A stretch of DNA of 64,000 nt from JASFBA01 sp036172265 (GTDB lineage: Bacteria; Chloroflexota; Chloroflexia; DTKN01). The stretch covers positions 1 to 64,000 of the forward strand of contig JASFBA010000099.1 in NCBI GenBank assembly GCA_036172265.1, given 5' to 3'. Positions 27,601 to 35,629 of the stretch are shown one piece after another (position 1 is the first letter of the stretch; every line of letters begins with the position of its first letter). Made by a program: the position numbers and the translations under genes. Below the pieces are notes generated by a model. It saw nothing but the letters and a program-made list of their open reading frames with translations, ran no database searches and was not told the DNA's origin.

Positions 27601-29071
27601 GGTCGGCCGCATCATGGCCGCCCCATTGGTGGACCCGCGCACCGGCGAGGTGCTGGTCGAACGCAACCAGGAGTTTGACGAGAGGGCCTGGGAACGCGTC
27701 TCGGCCATCAACCGGGAGACCTGGCGCCGCGTGGCCGAGATCATGCGCGAGCCAATGGCCTTTTTCCGCGACGATCGGCGCAAGGCCATCCTCCGGGGCG
27801 AGGAACAGGTTCCCGAAGAGGCCCGTAAGGTGCTGGAGGAAGAGGCCATCACCTCCTTCTACGTCCGTTCCCCGCTTTCCTGCCAATCGCCCTGGGGAAT
27901 CTGCGCCTTGTGCTACGGACGCAACCTGGCCACCGGGCGGCTGGTGGAGACGGGCGAGGCCGTGGGCATCATCGCCGCCCAGTCCATCGGAGAGCCGGGC
28001 ACCCAGTTGACGCTGCGCACCTTCCACACCGGCGGCGTCAAGACGGAACTGGACATCACCAAGGGGTTGCCCCGCGTGCAGGAAGTCTTCGAGGCCCGAT
28101 TGCCCAAGGGCAAGGCCGAAATCGCCGAAATCGACGGCCTGGTGGAGATCGTCCGCGACGGCGAGTACCGGGTGATTCGGGTGGTACACAGCGAACCGTA
28201 CAGCGATGTCTATGAGATTCCCGAAGGCTATACCGTCCGCGTGCACGAGGGAGATTACGTAGAGGCGGGCGAGATGCTGGCCGAGGCAAAGGACGACCGT
28301 CCCCCCATTGTGGCCGGCGTGGCCGGCGAGGCCCTCGTGGAGGACGGACAAGTGATCGTACGGGGAAGCGAGGAGGAGGTGCGCGAGTACCGGGTGCCGG
28401 TCACTGTCCGCTTGAAGGTGCGGGAGGGCCAGTGGGTCGAAGCCGGTCAGCAACTCACCGAGGGCTCCATTGACCCCCGGACCCTGCTCCAGATTGCCGG
28501 CCGGGAAGCCGTCCAGTCCTACCTGGTCAACGAGGCCCAGAACGTCTACTGCTCCCAGGGTGTGAGCATCAACGATAAGCACATCGAGATCATCGTCCGG
28601 CAGATGCTCCGTCGCGTCCAGGTGGACGACCCCGGCGATACCGATTTTCTCCCCGGCGACCTGGTGGACCGCTTCTTCTACCAGCAGGAGAATGCCCGGG
28701 TGATTGCAGCCGGCGGGGAGCCGGCCACGGCCCACCTGGTCCTGCTGGGCATCACCAAGGCCGCACTGAATACCGACTCCTGGCTGGCGGCAGCCTCTTT
28801 CCAGGAGACCACCCGGGTCCTGACCGAGGCGGCAGTGACGGGCAAGGTGGACTATTTGCGCGGGCTGAAGGAAAATGTCATCATCGGCCGGCTGATCCCG
28901 GCCGGCACCGGGATGGAGACCCGCCGCCGCCGTGCCGAGGAACGGGCCCGGCTGGCCCGCCTGGCGCTGGAAGAGGAAGAGGCCCGGGCCCGCGAGATGG
29001 AACAGGCCCGACGCTTCCTCCTGGGCGAGGAAGAAACACCCCCGGAGGGGCTTTTCCACCCCGAAGGATAG
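24662..29071 (+). CDS. rpoC: RNA polymerase beta' subunit
   Basis: The product has 1469 aa. The N-terminal zinc site is C60-x-C62-x12-C75-x2-C78. Between about 143 and 326 lies a long charged coiled-coil insertion, in the position where Thermus-type beta' subunits carry their non-conserved domain. The active-site Mg loop is DFDGD (Asp628, 630, 632), followed by QMAVHVPLS. The residue two before it, usually Asn in NADFDGD, is Gly626 here. The bridge helix and trigger-loop region includes the GEAVGIIAAQSIGEPGTQLT motif. The second zinc site CQSPWGICALC is in the usual place. It is co-transcribed with rpoB. Confidence 0.98.
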   Translation: MTRINEITAIRLGLASPEEIRRWSRGEVTKPETINYRTLRPERDGLFCERIFGPQKDWECACGKYKRVRHHGIVCDKCGVEVTRSRVRRERMGHIELAAPVSHIWFIKGTPSRLGLLLDITPRNLERVIYFAAYIVTEVDAERRDHLVERLQREMAEELAQVEAQGQEEISRIRERLAGELELLERAREATLQRFEDELIAQTERFVQIAREIEAQLHAWESKPIPQDIVFEPTGALIAQAGEVISGETLSRLSEVAQAAIEAAEPAIREQQAQANLQTQSERDQRIYVAEQEIARIEETIYEQQEAIRLRYESRLRMIRELHRGMLMTEAQYHEYREQCGAIFRADMGAGAIRELLSRMDLDRMQAELKEEMENSPSAQRRKKAGKRLRVVEAFRKSGNRPEWMILTVLPVLPPDLRPMVQLDGGRFATSDLNDLYRRVINRNNRLRRLLELKAPEIIVRNEKRMLQEAVDALIDNGRRGRAVSGRGKHRLKSLSDMLKGKQGRFRQNLLGKRVDYSGRSVIVVGPELKLHQCGLPKRMALELFKPFVMRGLVARGYAHNIKSAKRSVERVRPEVWDVLEEVIQNYLVLLNRAPSLHRLSIQAFEPVLIEGSAIQLHPLVCTAFGADFDGDQMAVHVPLSEKAQEEARQRMLSTLNLLSPATGDPIITPTQEMVLGCYYMTLIRPGARGEGKYFAGIEEALMAYEAGAITLQTRIHILLPEDFRAGDALVETCLGRVIFNGVLPSDLRFRNEVVDKKALKQIIADCYRLHGPEATAAMADRIKQLGFQYATRAGLTIGIDDVQIPARKAEILAQADAEVENLERQFRRGLITEGERYRGTVEIWTEATQKITAEVAQTLDRFGPVYMMATSGARGNIEQIRQMAGMRGLMTDPAGRIIDLPIRSNFREGLSVLEYFVSTHGGRKGLADTALRTAEAGYLTRRLVDVAQDVTIAQVDCGTEAGIWIRESDNNIEDMRARLVGRIMAAPLVDPRTGEVLVERNQEFDERAWERVSAINRETWRRVAEIMREPMAFFRDDRRKAILRGEEQVPEEARKVLEEEAITSFYVRSPLSCQSPWGICALCYGRNLATGRLVETGEAVGIIAAQSIGEPGTQLTLRTFHTGGVKTELDITKGLPRVQEVFEARLPKGKAEIAEIDGLVEIVRDGEYRVIRVVHSEPYSDVYEIPEGYTVRVHEGDYVEAGEMLAEAKDDRPPIVAGVAGEALVEDGQVIVRGSEEEVREYRVPVTVRLKVREGQWVEAGQQLTEGSIDPRTLLQIAGREAVQSYLVNEAQNVYCSQGVSINDKHIEIIVRQMLRRVQVDDPGDTDFLPGDLVDRFFYQQENARVIAAGGEPATAHLVLLGITKAALNTDSWLAAASFQETTRVLTEAAVTGKVDYLRGLKENVIIGRLIPAGTGMETRRRRAEERARLARLALEEEEARAREMEQARRFLLGEEETPPEGLFHPEG

Positions 29072-29074
29072 GCA

Positions 29075-29210
<136 letters not shown>

Positions 29211-29214
29211 AAGC

Positions 29215-30078
29215 ATGGACATGGCCTTTCGCGCCGACTACCACGTGCACCTGGAAAACGGCCCCTATAGTCCTGAATGGTTGGAGGCCTTCCTGTCCTC
29301 TGCCCGCCGGAAGAGTTTGCAGGAAGTCGGCTTCAGCGAGCACCTGCACGACTTTTACGAGGGCCAGGATGCCTCCGGCCACTGGTGGGAGGAGGACCCG
29401 GATCCGGCCGAGCGGAAATATGCCGAGAGGTGGTGGCGGGCGCGTCCCCGCTATCCTCTGGATACGTATATCGCCTTCATCCAGACCGCCCAGGGGCGTT
29501 CCGACCTGCCTCTGCGCCTCGGCCTGGAGGTGGACTATTTCCCCGGCCGGGAGGAACCGCTGCGCCGCCTCCTTGCGGCCCACCCCCTGGATTTCATCTT
29601 GGGTTCGGTGCACTGGCTGGGTGCCTGGGGATTCGACCACCTCAATCGTCTGGAGCGCTGGCAGGGCTGCGATGTAGACACGGCCTTCCGCCGTTACTTT
29701 GAGCGGCTCATTCAGGCAGCACGTAGCGACTTGTTTGACGTGATGGCCCATCCCGACCTTATCAAACTGGCCGGCTACCGGCCTTCCTACGACCTGAAGC
29801 CGCTGTATGAGGAGGCGGCGCGGGCCTTTGCCGAGGGAGGGGTAGCCGTGGAGGTGAACACGGCCGGCCTGTATCGCCCTGTGGGCGAGATCTACCCGGC
29901 GGAAATGTTCCTGCGCCTTTGCCGGGACTATGGTGTGCCGATCGTCATCTCCTCCGATGCCCACCGGCCGGAGGAAGTGGGGCGAGACCGGGACGCGGCC
30001 GTGGCCCTGGCCCGGCGCTGCGGCTACACCCGAGTTTGCCGCTTCGTGAGGCGGGAACGAGAGGAAGTCGGGCTATAA
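29215..30078 (+). CDS. PHP-family phosphoesterase, histidinol-phosphatase-like
   Basis: The product is about 287 aa. The trinuclear-metal motifs of the PHP superfamily are all present: DYHVHLENG near the N-terminus, GFSEHLHD, EVDYFPG, GSVHWLG, DVMAHPDLIK and ISSDAHRPEEVG near the C-terminus. This order matches HisK-type histidinol-phosphatases, which remove phosphate from L-histidinol phosphate in histidine synthesis. No other his gene is nearby, so another phosphoester is possible. The start is ambiguous (ATG at 29215 or 29221). The earlier ATG at 29191 sits inside the palindromic repeat. The next gene begins directly after its TAA. Confidence 0.87.
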   Translation: MDMAFRADYHVHLENGPYSPEWLEAFLSSARRKSLQEVGFSEHLHDFYEGQDASGHWWEEDPDPAERKYAERWWRARPRYPLDTYIAFIQTAQGRSDLPLRLGLEVDYFPGREEPLRRLLAAHPLDFILGSVHWLGAWGFDHLNRLERWQGCDVDTAFRRYFERLIQAARSDLFDVMAHPDLIKLAGYRPSYDLKPLYEEAARAFAEGGVAVEVNTAGLYRPVGEIYPAEMFLRLCRDYGVPIVISSDAHRPEEVGRDRDAAVALARRCGYTRVCRFVRREREEVGL

Positions 30079-30759
30079 ATGTACGCCCTGGTGATCGCCG
30101 AAGACCCCGACGAGACGGCCATCTTGACGCTGGTCCTACAGCGGGCCGGCCTGGCCTCCACCGCCTCCGGCAGCCTGGAGCAGGCGCTGCGCACCTGGGG
30201 CGGCCGGCCGGCCGACATCGTCCTCTGCGCCGTAAGCGAACCCAGCCTGATGGAGCAGGTTCAGCGCATCCGCGCCCTGACCGGGGTGCCGCTTATCCTG
30301 ATTACCCACCCGATTGACGAGCACCTCCACTGCCAATTGCTCGAAGAAGGGGCCGATCGGGTGGTCATGCGCCCCTACAGCGCTCGGCTGATGATCGCCC
30401 GCGTCCGGGCCCTCCTCCGCCGGGCCGGGGGACTCCCCGTCTTCAGCCTTCCTACCCTGAGCATCGCCGGCCTCACCCTGGACCCGGCTACCCGCACCGT
30501 GGAGGTGGCCGGCCGGCCGCCCCGCCGCCTGACCCACCTGGAGTTTCGCCTCCTCCACCTCCTGATGATCCATCGCGGCCAGGTGCTTCCTACCGAACAC
30601 ATCGTCCGCATGGTCTGGGGCTACAAGGCCGCAACCGACCCCGAACTCGTGCGCGGCCTGGTCAGCCGCCTGCGCAGCAAGGTCGAGGCCGACCCGCGTA
30701 ATCCTCGCTATATCCTCACCGTAGCCGGCGTGGGGTATCGTTTTGGGGAAAGCGAGTAG
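30079..30759 (+). CDS. OmpR-type response regulator with a degenerate receiver
   Basis: The product has 226 aa: an N-terminal receiver-like domain (1-115) and a C-terminal winged-helix DNA-binding domain (about 125-226, ending GVGYRFGES). The receiver keeps an acidic pair (Glu8-Asp9) and Thr76, but the phosphoacceptor Asp is replaced by Ala51 (DIVLCA where DLVLLD is expected). The conserved Lys is Arg98. It is therefore unlikely to be switched by a histidine kinase, and none is adjacent. It starts immediately after the PHP gene stop, so the two are translationally coupled. Confidence 0.87.
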   Translation: MYALVIAEDPDETAILTLVLQRAGLASTASGSLEQALRTWGGRPADIVLCAVSEPSLMEQVQRIRALTGVPLILITHPIDEHLHCQLLEEGADRVVMRPYSARLMIARVRALLRRAGGLPVFSLPTLSIAGLTLDPATRTVEVAGRPPRRLTHLEFRLLHLLMIHRGQVLPTEHIVRMVWGYKAATDPELVRGLVSRLRSKVEADPRNPRYILTVAGVGYRFGESE

Positions 30760-30775
30760 GGGGCGCCGTGGCTCC

Positions 30776-31306
30776 TCAGCCGACTCGTTCCGGCGTCCAG
30801 TCCGGGCACTCGTTTCGAACGATGGAGGCGGCCGGCCCGCGGATCCCTCTCCGTTCCTTGCAGGCCGTCTCCCGCCGGTAGATGCAGTTTTCGCAGCAAT
30901 GGATGACGGCATGGCAGTTCCAGCAAAAATCAGCCACGTCGTAGACTTCGGCTCCGCAGGAATAGCAGCGCAAGGTGTACCCCCTGTCTTCCTCCTCGGG
31001 GGCGGCAGTGCTGAGGGCGGGAGGTTCCTCCTCCGGCTGCAGGAGGTTCCCATGGCGCCGACGTAGGAGGTCCAGCCCTTTGCGGGCCGCTTCATTCCCG
31101 GGATTGATGGTCAGGACGTTGGCCAGGGCCACCTGCATGTCTCGGGGGTCGTCCACCACACCGCTAAGCCACAACCAGGCTTGCTCGTTATAAGGCTCGC
31201 GCTCGACGATCTGGAGGAGCAGTTGCCGGGCCTCCTCACGCCGTTTCTCGCGGGCCGCCCGGATGGCCTGCTTCAGCAATTCGCCGGTTGACGTCTGTTC
31301 GGCCAT
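30776..31306 (-). CDS. TPR plus cysteine-rich zinc-ribbon-like protein
   Basis: The product has 176 aa. Residues 1-85 form TPR-like helices with the motif EPYNEQAWLWLSGVV, common in Chloroflexi. A proline-glutamate linker follows. Residues 110-160 hold about eight Cys and two His in CYSCG, CWNCH, CCENC and TACKERR patterns, consistent with one or two zinc sites. It is the third gene behind the ABC ATPase and selA (17 bp after selA). Its role is unknown. Protein-protein interaction is the only safe inference. Confidence 0.75.
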   Translation of the reverse strand: MAEQTSTGELLKQAIRAAREKRREEARQLLLQIVEREPYNEQAWLWLSGVVDDPRDMQVALANVLTINPGNEAARKGLDLLRRRHGNLLQPEEEPPALSTAAPEEEDRGYTLRCYSCGAEVYDVADFCWNCHAVIHCCENCIYRRETACKERRGIRGPAASIVRNECPDWTPERVG

Positions 31307-31323
31307 TCCTTTCTCCTGGGCCG

Positions 31324-32700
31324 TTATCCGGCCAGGGCCAGCAGTCCCTCCAAAAGCGTCTTTTCCTGCTCCGGGAGCACGGTGCGGGCATCCAGGAGCA
31401 GCCGGTCCCCTTCGATGCGCGGGATGATAGGAGGTTCTCGGCGACGCAACCGGGTGGCCGCTTCTTCGACGGAAGGAAGCCCCGAGATCTCCAGCGCCCA
31501 GGTGGGCAGGGTCTGCCCCGGAAGCGATCCTCCGCCCACCGCCGTCTCGGCGCGCACCACCTGTACGGCCATCCCCCGTTCGGCCAGGTAGCGCCGCCAG
31601 CGACGCGCCCGCCGACCCACCTCTTCCAGCGGCTGGGAAATCATCTGCCAGATGGGAATTTCCCGCAGCGCTTCCCCTCGCAGGTAGTGGAGCAGGGTGG
31701 CCTCCAGGGCGGCCAACGCCATCTTGTCCAGACGGATGGCCCGGGCCAGCGGATGACGCTCCAGCCGGGCGATGAGATCGGCCCGGCCGACGATCAGGCC
31801 GGCCTGCGGCCCGCCCAGGAGTTTGTCGCCACTGAAGCAGACCAGGTCGGCCCCGGCCTGGACGCTTTCCTGGACCATCGGCTCGTGGGCCAGCCCGAAG
31901 GCGCTCGTATCCAGGAAGGTGCCGCTCCCCAGGTCGTCCATCACATAAAGGTTATGGCGGTGGCCCAACTCCACCAGTTCCGAAAGGGGAACGTCGTGGA
32001 TAAAGCCGACCAGGGCGAAGTTGCTGCGGTGGACCCGCAGGAGCATGGCCGTCTCCATTCCGATGGCCTTGGCATAGTCGCTAATGTAGGTGCGGTTCGT
32101 CGTCCCTACCTCGACCAGCGTGGCCCCGCTCTGAGCCATCACCTCGGGGATACGGAAGCCGCCGCCGATCTCCACCGCCTGGCCGCGGGAGACGACGACC
32201 TGCCGGCCACGGGCCAGGGCGGAAAGGGCCAGGAGGACGGCGGCAGCGTTGTTGTTCACCGCCAGGGCCGATTCCGCTCCACTGAGCCGGCAGAGGAGGC
32301 GGCGGGCGTGTTCGTGGCGAGAGCCGCGCCGGCCGGCCTCCAGGTCGAACTCCAGGTTGCAGTACCCCTGGCCGACCCGCCGCACGGCCTCCAGCGCCAC
32401 CTGGCTCAGGGGGGCCCGGCCCAGGTTGGTATGCAGGATGACCCCGCTGGCGTTCACCGCCGGCTGAAGCGTCGGCCGAAGCCATTCCCGGAGCCGCTCC
32501 AACGAGCGGCCGGAGATTTCGGCCAGGTCTGGAGGGGCCGCGCCGGCGGCGATCTCCCGGCGGGCTTCCTCCAGGACGCCGCGTGCGGCCTCCACCAGGA
32601 GGTCGTGCGGCCAAGTTTCGTCCGGCCGGCCGGAGCGAATTTCCTGGAGCACCCGCTCCACGCTCGGCAGCGCCCGATAAGCCGATCCGAGTTCGTCCAC
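31324..32700 (-). CDS. selA: L-seryl-tRNA(Sec) selenium transferase
   Basis: This 458-aa PLP enzyme converts seryl-tRNA(Sec) to selenocysteyl-tRNA(Sec) using selenophosphate. The N-terminal tRNA-binding part (PSVERVL) is followed by NASGVILHTNLGRAPL, and the PLP lysine is Lys293 in CFSGDKLLGGPQAG. Length is full for bacterial SelA. The GTG start lies 3 bp after the ABC ATPase stop with a GGAGG site. selB, selD and tRNA-Sec are not in the window. The gene implies that the organism makes selenoproteins. Confidence 0.95.
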   Translation of the reverse strand: MDELGSAYRALPSVERVLQEIRSGRPDETWPHDLLVEAARGVLEEARREIAAGAAPPDLAEISGRSLERLREWLRPTLQPAVNASGVILHTNLGRAPLSQVALEAVRRVGQGYCNLEFDLEAGRRGSRHEHARRLLCRLSGAESALAVNNNAAAVLLALSALARGRQVVVSRGQAVEIGGGFRIPEVMAQSGATLVEVGTTNRTYISDYAKAIGMETAMLLRVHRSNFALVGFIHDVPLSELVELGHRHNLYVMDDLGSGTFLDTSAFGLAHEPMVQESVQAGADLVCFSGDKLLGGPQAGLIVGRADLIARLERHPLARAIRLDKMALAALEATLLHYLRGEALREIPIWQMISQPLEEVGRRARRWRRYLAERGMAVQVVRAETAVGGGSLPGQTLPTWALEISGLPSVEEAATRLRRREPPIIPRIEGDRLLLDARTVLPEQEKTLLEGLLALAG

Positions 32701-32703
32701 CGC

Positions 32704-33414
32704 CTACGCCTCCTTCTCGCAAGGATCAGGGGCTTCTACGGAAGCAACCTGTCCATCCCAGAGATGAACGATGCAGGAAGCAGCCTCGGCCAGATGGGGA
32801 TCGTGGGTGGCCAGAAGGACGGTTTTTCCCCGCCGGTGGGCCGCCTGGAGGAGGGAGAGGACCTGCCGGCCGGAGGCGCTGTCCAGATTTCCGGTAGGCT
32901 CGTCGGCGGCGAGGAGGAGCGGGTCGTGGACCAGAGCCCGGGCCAGGGCCACCCGTTGCTGCTCTCCGCCGGAAAGTTGGGCCGGCAGGTGGTGGGCGCG
33001 GGAAGTCAAACCCACCTCCTCGAGGGCCTGCCAGGCCCGTCGGCGCCTTTCGCTAGGCGGGAAGGTGGGGACGAGTTCCAGGGGCAATTGCACGTTCTCC
33101 AGGGCGGTCAGGGTGGGGAAGAGTTGGAAGAACTGAAAGACAATGCCCACGTATTGCCCGCGCCAGCGGGCCAGGGCCTCCTCAGAGAGCCGGTCGAGCC
33201 GCCAATCGCCGACCCAGACCTCCCCTTTCGTCGGGCGGTCCACCCCGGTGATCAGGTTGAGCAGGGTCGTCTTGCCGCTGCCCGAAGGTCCGACGATGGC
33301 GATCAAGGCCTGCCGGGGCAGGTCGAGGTTGACCTCCCGCAGGGCCGCGCAAGAGGTATCGCCCTGGGAGAAGACTTTGGATACGTTGGACAGGCGAATC
33401 CAGCCGTGCTCCAC
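32704..33414 (-). CDS. ABC transporter ATPase, LolD/MacB-type
   Basis: The product has 236 aa. Walker A GPSGSGKTT is at 42-50, the signature LSGGEQQR is followed by VALARALVHDP, and Walker B is LLAADEPTGNLD. This pattern is that of MacB/LolD/FtsE-like exporters or mechanotransmission ATPases. The GTG at 33414 is chosen because GGAGG lies 5 bp upstream and a promoter ends just before it. The open frame extending to 33912 is not coding upstream. No permease gene is adjacent, so its partner must be elsewhere. It is the first gene of an operon with selA. Confidence 0.9.
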   Translation of the reverse strand: MEHGWIRLSNVSKVFSQGDTSCAALREVNLDLPRQALIAIVGPSGSGKTTLLNLITGVDRPTKGEVWVGDWRLDRLSEEALARWRGQYVGIVFQFFQLFPTLTALENVQLPLELVPTFPPSERRRRAWQALEEVGLTSRAHHLPAQLSGGEQQRVALARALVHDPLLLAADEPTGNLDSASGRQVLSLLQAAHRRGKTVLLATHDPHLAEAASCIVHLWDGQVASVEAPDPCEKEA

Positions 33415-33442
33415 CGTGGCCTCCGCCGATCGTGCTATGAGG

Positions 33443-33471
33443 ATTATAGGGCAAGGGGAAAGCGGCGTCAA
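33443..33471 (-). promoter_or_regulatory. Promoter of the ABC ATPase-selA operon
   Basis: On the minus strand TTGACG and TATAAT are separated by 17 bp. The predicted start near 33436 leaves an approximately 20-nt leader with a GGAGG site before the GTG start. Confidence 0.85.
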
Positions 33472-33544
33472 CTCGCGCGATTTGACCTGTAGATTGTAAG
33501 GGACAGGGCTCCTGCCGAACCGCCGGCTTATGCGACCCTGGAAT

Positions 33545-33577
33545 TTGTAGGGCAACTCCCGCGGAGTTGCCCTACAA
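33545..33577. repeat. Perfect palindromic element, GTAGGG type
   Basis: Arms TTGTAGGGCAACTCC and its exact complement (15 bp each) enclose CGC. It lies between divergent promoters, so it is not a simple terminator. The ends GTAGGG/CCCTAC match the other members. Confidence 0.85.
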
Positions 33578-33600
33578 GATAAGTGGATGTCAGGGGCATC

Positions 33601-33629
33601 TTGACGGCTCGGCCGACATATGGTATTTT
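33601..33629 (+). promoter_or_regulatory. Probable promoter of the HEXXH membrane protein gene
   Basis: TTGACG and TATTTT are separated by 17 bp, about 37 nt before the predicted transcribed ATG at 33673. Confidence 0.55.
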
Positions 33630-33672
33630 GGGAACAAGGTCGGCAAAGGTGAAACAGAAGAAAGGAAGCACG

Positions 33673-35064
33673 ATGGATCCAGATTCTCTCAGCATAAAAA
33701 GGGGCGGTCTCAAGGGATGGTGGATACTCCTGCTCCTCCTGCTCCTCCTTTCCCTCCTGGCCAACGCCCTCCTGGGGTGGATGTACGGACGCTCCGCCGC
33801 CGAAGTGCAACGGTTGCAGAGGGAGGCGACGCAGCAGGCCCAGGAGATCGGCCGGTTGGAGGAAGAACAGGAAAAGTTGCGCCAGCAGGTTCAGCGCCTG
33901 GAGGAAAGTCACCCGGTCGCGATTGAACAGGAACTGGACCGACTGGCTCAGGAAGTGAACACCCTGCGAGGACTTTCGCTGACCGGGAAAGCAGAAAGGG
34001 AGTTTATGTCAAGAGAGCAATTGCGGACCTATCTGGAGCAACACCTGGCCGAGGAATACCCCAAGGAGGAAGCCGAAGCGGATGCCATGCTTATGGCCCT
34101 GCTAGGGTTATTGGAGCCGGGCACCGATCTGTACCACCTCCTTTTGGACCTCTACACCGAGCAAATCGCCGGCTTCTACGATCCCAAGGCCGGCCGGATG
34201 TACCTGATCGCCGAGGCGCTGGGGCCGATGGAGAAACTGATCTTTGTCCACGAATACGTCCACGCCCTTCAGGACCGCCTCTTCGGCCTGGGAGATCAAT
34301 TAGATGCTCTTAAGAAAGAGGACGACCGAACCCTGGCTCTGGAGGCCCTGGCCGAGGGCGATGCCACCCTGCTTATGCAACAGTACCTGCTGGCCCATAT
34401 GGCCGAACTGATGACCCCCGACCTCCTGAACCAGGTCTATGGCCTCGAAACCCCTCGCTTCGATGCCGCCCCCTACGCCGTCCGACAACAACTTCTATTC
34501 CCCTACGAAGCCGGCCTCGCCTTTGTCTGGACGCTCTACGACGCGGGCGACTGGGCCGGAGTTGACGCCGCATGGAAGGATCCACCCCGATCCACGGAGC
34601 AAATCCTGCACCCGGAACGCTATCCGGACGACGTCCCCCGGATCGTGACCATCCCCCCGCTCACCACGACCTTGGGGGAGGACTGGCACCTGCGCGACCA
34701 GGACACGCTGGGCGAATTCATGCTCCGACTGCACCTGGAGGCCTACCTGAGCCGCGCAGAAGTGGACCGGGCCGCCACCGGCTGGGGAGGCGATCGCTAC
34801 GCCCTCTACGTTCGGGAAGATGGGGAAACCTGCCTGGCCATCGTCCTACTCTGGGACGACACAAACGAGGCCGGCGAGTTTGTCGAGGCCTACCAGAAGT
34901 TGGCCGAGTCGCGCTATGGAACAACCGGAGAAGGAACCGGCACGGAGGGGATGTGGTGGGCCGGCCGGCCGGGCCTGTACCTGAGATGGCAGAAAGAGAC
35001 GGTCTGGCTGGTCCTGACCTCGGAACGAACCATTGCCGAGGCCGTGGCTCGGGAATTACGCTAA
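33673..35064 (+). CDS. Membrane-anchored coiled-coil protein with HEXXH metalloprotease-like motif
   Basis: The product has 463 aa. A short cytoplasmic N-terminus is followed by a membrane helix (about 16-36, leucine-rich) and a coiled coil (about 42-100). An extracytoplasmic domain then carries H193-E-Y-V-H197, preceded by LIFV and followed by ALQDRLFGLGDQ. Downstream glutamates in LEALAEGDA (Glu224, Glu228) could be the third zinc ligand of a gluzincin-like fold. The start at 33673 has a GAAAGGA site. No named family is recognised. A zinc peptidase anchored outside the membrane is the best inference, and the substrate is unknown. Confidence 0.75.
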   Translation: MDPDSLSIKRGGLKGWWILLLLLLLLSLLANALLGWMYGRSAAEVQRLQREATQQAQEIGRLEEEQEKLRQQVQRLEESHPVAIEQELDRLAQEVNTLRGLSLTGKAEREFMSREQLRTYLEQHLAEEYPKEEAEADAMLMALLGLLEPGTDLYHLLLDLYTEQIAGFYDPKAGRMYLIAEALGPMEKLIFVHEYVHALQDRLFGLGDQLDALKKEDDRTLALEALAEGDATLLMQQYLLAHMAELMTPDLLNQVYGLETPRFDAAPYAVRQQLLFPYEAGLAFVWTLYDAGDWAGVDAAWKDPPRSTEQILHPERYPDDVPRIVTIPPLTTTLGEDWHLRDQDTLGEFMLRLHLEAYLSRAEVDRAATGWGGDRYALYVREDGETCLAIVLLWDDTNEAGEFVEAYQKLAESRYGTTGEGTGTEGMWWAGRPGLYLRWQKETVWLVLTSERTIAEAVARELR

Positions 35065-35125
35065 GAGCCTTTCCGAATCGCGCGCCGGAACAGAGTATAA
35101 TAGAATATCGAAGCAGGAGTCTCCT

Positions 35126-35629
35126 ATGCTCAACTGGCACCTCTTGGCCGAACGAAGGATCCTGGCGGCGATGGAACGGGGGGAATTCGATAACCTCCCC
35201 GGACGCGGCCGGCCGCTCCAATGGCGGGAGAATCCGCTCGTCCCGCCGGACTGGCGGCTGGCCTTCGACCTTTTGGCGCGGGCCGGCCTGGCCCCCGAGT
35301 GGATTATGCGCCAGGCCGAAATCCGCGCCGACCTCTCTGCCCTCCGGGAACGCTACGCCCAGGAAAGGTGCTGGATGGAAGAACGCCGGGTTATCCTGGC
35401 CGCCATGCCGCCAGAGGAGCAACTTCAAGAGCAGGAATACCTGCGCCAGGCCCAGGCTCGTTCATGGCAACAGATCCGGGACTTGATCCAACGGCTCAAC
35501 CGCAAGATCGCCGACTTCAACCTGCTTGTGCCCATCGTACGCCTCCAGTACCCGCCGCTGGACCTGGCCGAGGAATACAAGAGGCTGCAGGCAGCCTGGG
35601 GAACGCTGGATACGGAGGAGACGGAATGA
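35126..35629 (+). CDS. DUF1992 (DnaJ-related subfamily C member 28-like) protein
   Basis: The product has 167 aa. The N-terminal signature AERRILAAMERGEFDNLPGRGRPL is characteristic of DUF1992, followed by a helical region rich in Arg/Glu with NRKIADFNLLVP near the C-terminus. The domain is found in bacterial proteins and in DNAJC28, and its molecular role is not known to me. AGGAG lies 6 bp before the ATG. A TATAAT at 35096-35101 is a likely -10 box, but no good -35 is visible. The stop overlaps the next start (ATGA), so the next gene is translationally coupled. Confidence 0.85.
   Translation: MLNWHLLAERRILAAMERGEFDNLPGRGRPLQWRENPLVPPDWRLAFDLLARAGLAPEWIMRQAEIRADLSALRERYAQERCWMEERRVILAAMPPEEQLQEQEYLRQAQARSWQQIRDLIQRLNRKIADFNLLVPIVRLQYPPLDLAEEYKRLQAAWGTLDTEETE

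Noticed and set aside
33415..33912. N-terminal extension of the ABC ATPase frame
   Set aside because: It runs through a consensus promoter and a palindrome. The GTG at 33414 has a good ribosome binding site.
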